Positions 42,452-46,234 of a stretch of 46,234 nucleotides of DNA are shown piece after piece. The stretch comes from Pseudomonadales bacterium (lineage in GTDB: Bacteria > Pseudomonadota > Gammaproteobacteria > Pseudomonadales > Alcanivoracaceae). The first letter of the stretch is position 1; the number at the start of each line of letters is the position of its first letter. Where the stretch lies: positions 1 to 46,234 of the forward strand of contig JAKSCQ010000287.1 in assembly GCA_022360555.1 (NCBI GenBank), given 5' to 3'. A program made the translations under genes and the position numbers. The notes under the pieces are model-generated. The model searched no databases. It had not been told where the DNA came from and worked only from the letters and a program-made list of their open reading frames with translations.

Positions 42452-43663
42452 TCACAGACGCTCAATGATGGTGGCAATACCCATGCCACCGCCCACACAC
42501 AGGGTGCACAGCGCATACTTCTTGTCGCGACGCTCGAGTTCATCCAGGGCGGTACCCAGAATCATGGCACCGGTGGCACCCAGCGGATGCCCCATGGCGA
42601 TGGCGCCACCATTTACGTTGGTGATGTCGTGGGAAATATCCATGTCTTTCATGAAACGCATGGCCACAGCGGCAAAGGCTTCATTGATTTCCCACAGGTC
42701 GATATCGCCGACTTTGAGACCAGCCTTGGCCAGGGCCTTCTTGGCAGCCGGACCAGGGCCGGTAAGCATGATGGTGGGGTCAGCACCACTGATGGCGGTG
42801 CATACAATGCGGCCGCGGGCTTTCATGCCGAAGTCCTTGCCCACCTGTTCGTTACCCAGTACTACCAGAGCAGCCCCATCAACGATGCCGGAAGAGTTGC
42901 CGGCGTGGTGGACATGGTCGATCTTTTCCAGCCAGTGATATTTCTGCAGCGCCACGGCATCGAAGCCACCCATTTCCCCCATCATGGCAAAGGACGGATT
43001 CAGGCTGCTCAGTCCATCTGCCGTGGTCCCGGCGCGGACATGCTCATCCCGGTCCAGAACAGTGAGGTCATTGAGATCTTTCACCGGCACGACGGAATTG
43101 CCGAAGTAGCCTTTCTCCCAGGCGGTCGCCGCACGAGCCTGGGACTCGGCGGCGTATTCATCCACATCACGACGGGAGAAGCCCTCGATGGTGGCGATCA
43201 GGTCTGCGCCGATGCCCTGGGGGACAAAACCGGTGTTGTAGTTGGTACGCGGGTCCATGGCCCAGGCACCCCCGTCGGAGCCCATGGGGATGCGGCTCAT
43301 GGCTTCCACGCCACCCGCGAGAATCAGGTCATCCCACCCGGAGGCCACTTTCTGCGCCCCGGTATTCACCGCTTCCAGCCCCGAGGCACAGAAACGGTTG
43401 AGCTGATAACCCGCCACGGTATCCGGCAGGCCCGCCGCCAGGGCCGCCGTCTTGGCGATACAGGCCCCCTGATCGCCCACCGGGGTGACAACCCCCAGCA
43501 ACACATCATCAATACGGTTGGTGTCCATATTGGGGAAACGGGCTTTCACTTCGTCGATCAGGCCGACTACGAGATCCAGCGGCTTAACCGTATGCAGAGA
43601 ACCATCTTTCTTGCCCCGACCACGGGGAGTACGGATGGCATCATAGATATAGGCTTCGGTCAT
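42452..43663 (-). CDS. Acetyl-CoA C-acyltransferase (thiolase)
   Basis: A 403-residue thiolase that completes beta-oxidation by cleaving 3-ketoacyl-CoA. The acyl-accepting C92 lies in [25 protein letters not shown] is the second motif, H359 lies in [14 protein letters not shown], and the acid/base C389 in [19 protein letters not shown] precedes the ATG. It is the first gene of a two-gene operon with the FadB/FadJ-type enzyme and a strong terminator. Chain-length preference is not visible. Confidence 0.96.
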   Translation of the reverse strand: MTEAYIYDAIRTPRGRGKKDGSLHTVKPLDLVVGLIDEVKARFPNMDTNRIDDVLLGVVTPVGDQGACIAKTAALAAGLPDTVAGYQLNRFCASGLEAVNTGAQKVASGWDDLILAGGVEAMSRIPMGSDGGAWAMDPRTNYNTGFVPQGIGADLIATIEGFSRRDVDEYAAESQARAATAWEKGYFGNSVVPVKDLNDLTVLDRDEHVRAGTTADGLSSLNPSFAMMGEMGGFDAVALQKYHWLEKIDHVHHAGNSSGIVDGAALVVLGNEQVGKDFGMKARGRIVCTAISGADPTIMLTGPGPAAKKALAKAGLKVGDIDLWEINEAFAAVAMRFMKDMDISHDITNVNGGAIAMGHPLGATGAMILGTALDELERRDKKYALCTLCVGGGMGIATIIERL

Positions 43664-43939
43664 GGAACCTTCCTCTTGCCTCAGGCAGATGTCAGCAAGG
43701 CTGACGGGTTGTTAAGGGCGGGCCCATTCCGTGCATGTACAGGGTGTGTACGGGGCCCGGCCAAATGTAGACCCGAGAGAGTGCCCGACCCACGCCGATC
43801 ACTCAATGACAGGAGTTACCAAGCCCTGTGAGCGGAACGGGCAAGGCTGAAAGCCCCTGAATTCAAAGGCGTCAGATTGGCCAATGTGTTGTCATTAAGA
43901 GCTGTTAACGTCAGTCACAATGACTTTGGAGATTGCTGT

Positions 43940-44698
43940 ATGACACATACCACTGACGTGCTTCGCTCCCTGGCTTCCTCCACCCTTCAGCAGGGTCGCG
44001 GCATTGCCAGCCGGGGCCATGCCAGAATGCCGCAGGAACCGCTGGAGCTTTACGATATGGAGGGCTGCCCCTTCTGCCGTCTGGTCCGCGAAGCCCTGAC
44101 AGACCTGGACCTGGATGTGCAGGTCTACCCTTGCCCGAAAGGTGGGGAGCGCTATCGCCCGCTAGTGGAAAGACTGGGCGGCCGACAGCAGTTTCCTTAC
44201 CTGATGGACCCCAATACCGGCGCCGCCCTGTATGAATCCGCGGATATCATCGAATACCTGTATCGGGAATACGCAGACCGCCCCGCGCCCCGGCGCTGGC
44301 TGGTGCGTAGCCTGCGTACCGCTGCGGCGGTAGCCGCATCACTGCCCCGCGCCGAGCGCGGCCTGCGGGCCCAGGAAGCACGCGTGCCGGAAAAACCACT
44401 GGAGCTTTATTCCTTTGAGGCCAGCCCCTATGCCCGCCTGGTACGGGAAAGGCTGACCGAACTGCAGTTGCCCTACCTGCTGCGACAGTGCGGCCGTGAT
44501 CAGTGGCAGGATTGGGTGTTGCCTCCGGTCCGCAAGCAACTGGTTCCGGATTACCAGCCGACACAACGAAACCGGGCTGCCTTGATGGACCTGGCGGGAA
44601 CGATTGCCATCCCCTATCTGCTGGATCCCAATACCGGGGCCGGGCTGTTCGAATCGAAAGCGATTCTTGATTACCTGGACCACACTTACGCCCGTTAG
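43940..44698 (+). CDS. Tandem glutathione S-transferase N-terminal (thioredoxin-fold) domain protein
   Basis: A 252-residue protein made of two GST_N/glutaredoxin-like domains. The first (about 35-112) has ELYDMEGCPFCRLVREALTD with a CPFC redox pair (C43, C46). The second (about 154-250) has ELYSFEASPYARLVRERLTE, where both cysteines are replaced (S162, A165). Each has the cis-Pro/glutathione-site segment, FPYLMDPNTG and IPYLLDPNTG, and a closing ES motif. There is no GST C-terminal helical domain. GGAG upstream and the short helical lead MTHTTDVLRSLASS support this start. It is probably a redox or glutathione-linked protein; partner unknown. Confidence 0.88.
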   Translation: MTHTTDVLRSLASSTLQQGRGIASRGHARMPQEPLELYDMEGCPFCRLVREALTDLDLDVQVYPCPKGGERYRPLVERLGGRQQFPYLMDPNTGAALYESADIIEYLYREYADRPAPRRWLVRSLRTAAAVAASLPRAERGLRAQEARVPEKPLELYSFEASPYARLVRERLTELQLPYLLRQCGRDQWQDWVLPPVRKQLVPDYQPTQRNRAALMDLAGTIAIPYLLDPNTGAGLFESKAILDYLDHTYAR

Positions 44699-44718
44699 GC
44701 GGCTTCCCGGGCCACTTT

Positions 44719-44760
44719 GGCCGGAACAGGCAGAAATGCTGCTCCGGCCCTTCTCCCTTT
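44719..44760 (+). terminator. Rho-independent terminator after the tandem GST-N gene
   Basis: GGCCGGA (44719-44725) pairs with TCCGGCC (44743-44749), with an inner CAG/CTG pairing, followed by a pyrimidine-rich CTTCTCCCTTTT. It begins 20 bases after the stop codon. Confidence 0.65.
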
Positions 44761-44822
44761 TCCGGTTTAGTGCTATATAACGCACAGAACATCCCTTAAC
44801 TCACAGGAAAGAGAGCTGCACC

Positions 44823-44978
44823 ATGGGTCGTCGACATTTTGATGACTACGAGCCGGAAGACTGGGAAGAAGAACACAAGCGCGCTGATCGTGAGCGCCGC
44901 AAGCGAGAGGCCAAAAGGCAGCGTCATCATGGCGAAAACCAGGATGACTCTCGCGACCGCGAGCCCCGCCCATACTGA
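44823..44978 (+). CDS. Small highly charged protein, 51 residues
   Basis: A short gene with a good ribosome site (AGGAAAGAGAG) reading MGRRHFDDYEPEDWEEEHKR and on to DREPRPY. Acidic residues cluster in positions 7-18 and Arg/Lys in 19-33. There is no membrane segment or cysteine, and it looks disordered or helical. TATATAAC lies about 47 bases upstream as a possible -10. I do not recognise the family. The ribosome site, the intact frame and the terminator just before it support a real gene; a purely chance frame remains possible. Confidence 0.6.
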   Translation: MGRRHFDDYEPEDWEEEHKRADRERRKREAKRQRHHGENQDDSRDREPRPY

Positions 44979-45019
44979 ACCCGCCTTCCCATAGATTCCT
45001 GGCGGCCTGGCAGGCTGCT

Positions 45020-45119
45020 GTTGGCGCTTTGCTCGCAAAGCGAAGTATTGAGTTTATCTCGCAAGCCTTGATCGCGTTGCGGCTAGTTTACCGCTTCGCT
45101 TTGCGAGCAAAGCTCCAGC
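45020..45119. mobile_element. 100-bp MITE-like element with GCTTTGC-type terminal inverted repeats
   Basis: It starts GTTGGCGCTTTGC, TCGCAAAGCGAA and ends with the inverted TTCGCTTTGCG, AGCAAAGCTCCAGC. The ends match those at 8162 while the 50-bp interior is unrelated, so the ends define the family. It lies between the small charged protein gene and the PilZ gene, which ends here from the other strand. Confidence 0.75.
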
Positions 45120-45214
45120 GAAGGCCGACAGCCCCTTGCAGCATCACCTGCCAGCCTTTCACCATGCCAGGAAACGGAACGGGGAACGCTTTGGCGAAAT
45201 CGCCCCTCCTGTTT

Positions 45215-45538
45215 TCAGCGTTCACCGTAACGGCTGGCCAGTGTGGTCAATAGCGCCGCGGTTTCATTATCGGTCTGCAGCCGAAAGCCCCCACGCCAAT
45301 GTCCATTGGGCAGGTAATCATGCCAGAGCGGCTCTGCCGTGACCGTCAGCTCACGCAATCCCCCCAATGGCAATGGCAGGGACAACTGCAAGGGGCGAAT
45401 GGTGTCGGGCGGGCTGCCCTTGCCTGTGAGACAGAGACCTTCATCGGTCAGATTCAGCACATGACCGACCGGCTGGTTGTTGGAAGAGGCTCGCACATTA
45501 AGGCGTAGCCGGGGCCTGCGAAAACGTCGACGCTCCAT
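45215..45538 (-). CDS. PilZ domain protein
   Basis: A 107-residue single-domain protein. The N-terminal arginine cluster MERRRFRRPR and the later VLNLTDEGLCL correspond to the RxxxR and (D/N)xSxxG motifs that bind cyclic di-GMP, with Thr in place of the usual Ser. The start at 45538 has GAGG nine bases upstream; a longer reading to 45598 lacks one. No gene for a diguanylate cyclase or an effector partner lies beside it. Confidence 0.85.
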   Translation of the reverse strand: MERRRFRRPRLRLNVRASSNNQPVGHVLNLTDEGLCLTGKGSPPDTIRPLQLSLPLPLGGLRELTVTAEPLWHDYLPNGHWRGGFRLQTDNETAALLTTLASRYGER

Positions 45539-45636
45539 GACGGGAACCTCGCTGCGGGGACTCTCTGCCAGTTTCCGCCCGCTTTGTGTACCATGCAAGA
45601 AAAAGTCTGGATCAACGAATGTTGTGGAGCTGCGCC

Positions 45637-46227
45637 ATGACCAGTGATGACAATGACCTGTTTCGTCAGGAAATGGCGGACGTCACCCCCATCAAGCCGG
45701 ATGGCCGTGCGCAGACTCGCCCCCGCAAGGCCAACAGCCTCCGCGAACAGTTGCGCCGTGCCGCCGCTATGGATGAGCGCCGGGCCAGCAACCCCCTGAC
45801 CGTCCCCGAACAGGTGGCACCCGTGGGCCCCACGGACATCGTCGGGGTTAAGAAAAACGGCGTACAGGAAGGCGTATACCGCAAACTTCGCCTCGGCAAA
45901 TATACCCCCCAGGAAGTACTGGATCTGCACCGGGTCCGGCTGATGGATGCCCGACAGTTGGTCCACCAGTTGCTCAGCAAGGCCCATGAAAATGGCCTGC
46001 GTACCGTCCTGATCAGCCACGGCAAGGGCGTCCACAGCGAACGCCCCGGTTTTCTGAAGAGCTATGTCATGCACTGGCTGCAGGAAAGCGACCTGGTACT
46101 GGCCTACCACTCGGCACCGCAGAACCAGGGCGGCAGTGGCGCCACCTATGTGCTGATACGGAAAAGCAGTCAGTCACGACAGCGTAATAGGGAATTCTTT
46201 ATGGAGGCGGGAAAGCAACAGAGATAA
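45637..46227 (+). CDS. smrA: Smr domain endonuclease-like protein SmrA
   Basis: A 196-residue protein with a C-terminal Smr domain. VLDLHRVRLMDARQLV holds the LDLH motif, VLISHGKG the HGxG loop, and AYHSAPQNQGGSGATYVLIR the closing GGxGAT. The N-terminal LFRQEMADVTPIK and VYRKLRLGKYTPQEVLDLH match SmrA (YdaL) rather than SmrB. Smr domains nick or cleave nucleic acid. The ATG at 45637 has GGAG eight bases before it. It is divergent from the PilZ gene with 98 bp between, and the frame ends seven bases before the window edge. Confidence 0.92.
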   Translation: MTSDDNDLFRQEMADVTPIKPDGRAQTRPRKANSLREQLRRAAAMDERRASNPLTVPEQVAPVGPTDIVGVKKNGVQEGVYRKLRLGKYTPQEVLDLHRVRLMDARQLVHQLLSKAHENGLRTVLISHGKGVHSERPGFLKSYVMHWLQESDLVLAYHSAPQNQGGSGATYVLIRKSSQSRQRNREFFMEAGKQQR

Positions 46228-46234
46228 TGAATAG

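Noticed and set aside
43664-43939. PsrA/FadR-type operator upstream of the beta-oxidation operon
   Set aside because: I looked for a GAAAC-N4-GTTTC-like palindrome before the thiolase gene and did not find one.
44796-45038. Minus-strand 80-codon frame with membrane-like segments
   Set aside because: It is antisense to the small charged protein; runs of charged codons read backwards give hydrophobic residues. It also starts within a repeat element and lacks a clear ribosome site.

Overview
The window looks like a chromosome segment of a marine, lipid-degrading gammaproteobacterium of the Alcanivorax type. It is GC-rich and gene-dense. It carries genes typical of gammaproteobacteria (epmC, rlmM, smrA, tusA, purU) together with a two-gene beta-oxidation operon, a secreted lipase and several AraC-type regulators. 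The genus is an inference from gene content; no rRNA or other species marker is present.

Layout. Positions 1-1114 are the end of an integrated element: the N-terminal part of a tyrosine integrase (cut by the window edge) and a 46-bp copy of the 3' end of a tRNA-Thr(CGT), which marks the junction with the backbone. 1263-6711 hold a Met/His-rich outer membrane protein, an AraC regulator, an SRPBCC protein and an RND/MMPL exporter. 6712-8393 are a repeat-rich stretch around a coiled-coil lipoprotein. 8394-12401 (minus strand) carry a class I fumarase and an operon yihY - acylphosphatase - alpha/beta hydrolase. 12480-20493 form one plus-strand run of nine tightly packed genes: arsC, a WrbA-like flavodoxin, DUF2069, then RDD - SpoIIM - DUF4129 - DUF4350 - MoxR - DUF58, a membrane/AAA module of unknown job. 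20616-24461 hold epmC, a MATE exporter, a gamma-glutamylcyclotransferase-fold protein, an unrecognised internally repeated protein and tusA.

24499-34892 are the most unusual gene block. Three secreted proteins share an N-terminal domain; two of them carry 7 and 2 ASH-type (choice-of-anchor D) repeats. A secretory lipase lies among them, an AraC regulator next to them, and a GspN-like type II secretion protein beyond. The largest protein ends in a GlyGly-CTERM-like sorting signal followed by an unexpected 33-residue tail. Together they suggest a regulated, T2SS-exported cell-surface lipid-processing system.

34954-46234 return to housekeeping and metabolism: rlmM, an outer membrane protein, purU, an AraC regulator, a single-domain response regulator, a VOC protein, a thiolase plus a FadB/FadJ-type multifunctional enzyme, a tandem GST-N protein, a 51-residue charged protein, a PilZ protein and smrA.

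The most interesting non-coding signal is a set of five intergenic elements (6789, 20508, 23133, 24092, 39932) whose inverted arms are built from about four degenerate 7-bp units. The period of 7 is kept, both arms of one element share a heptamer 'dialect', and the dialect differs between elements, even between two (23133 and 24092) whose cores share the same length, junctions and a 15-bp block. Two further repeat families are present: a REP-like hairpin with a conserved wobble position (four copies in two inverted pairs) and a short element with GCTTTGC-type terminal inverted repeats.
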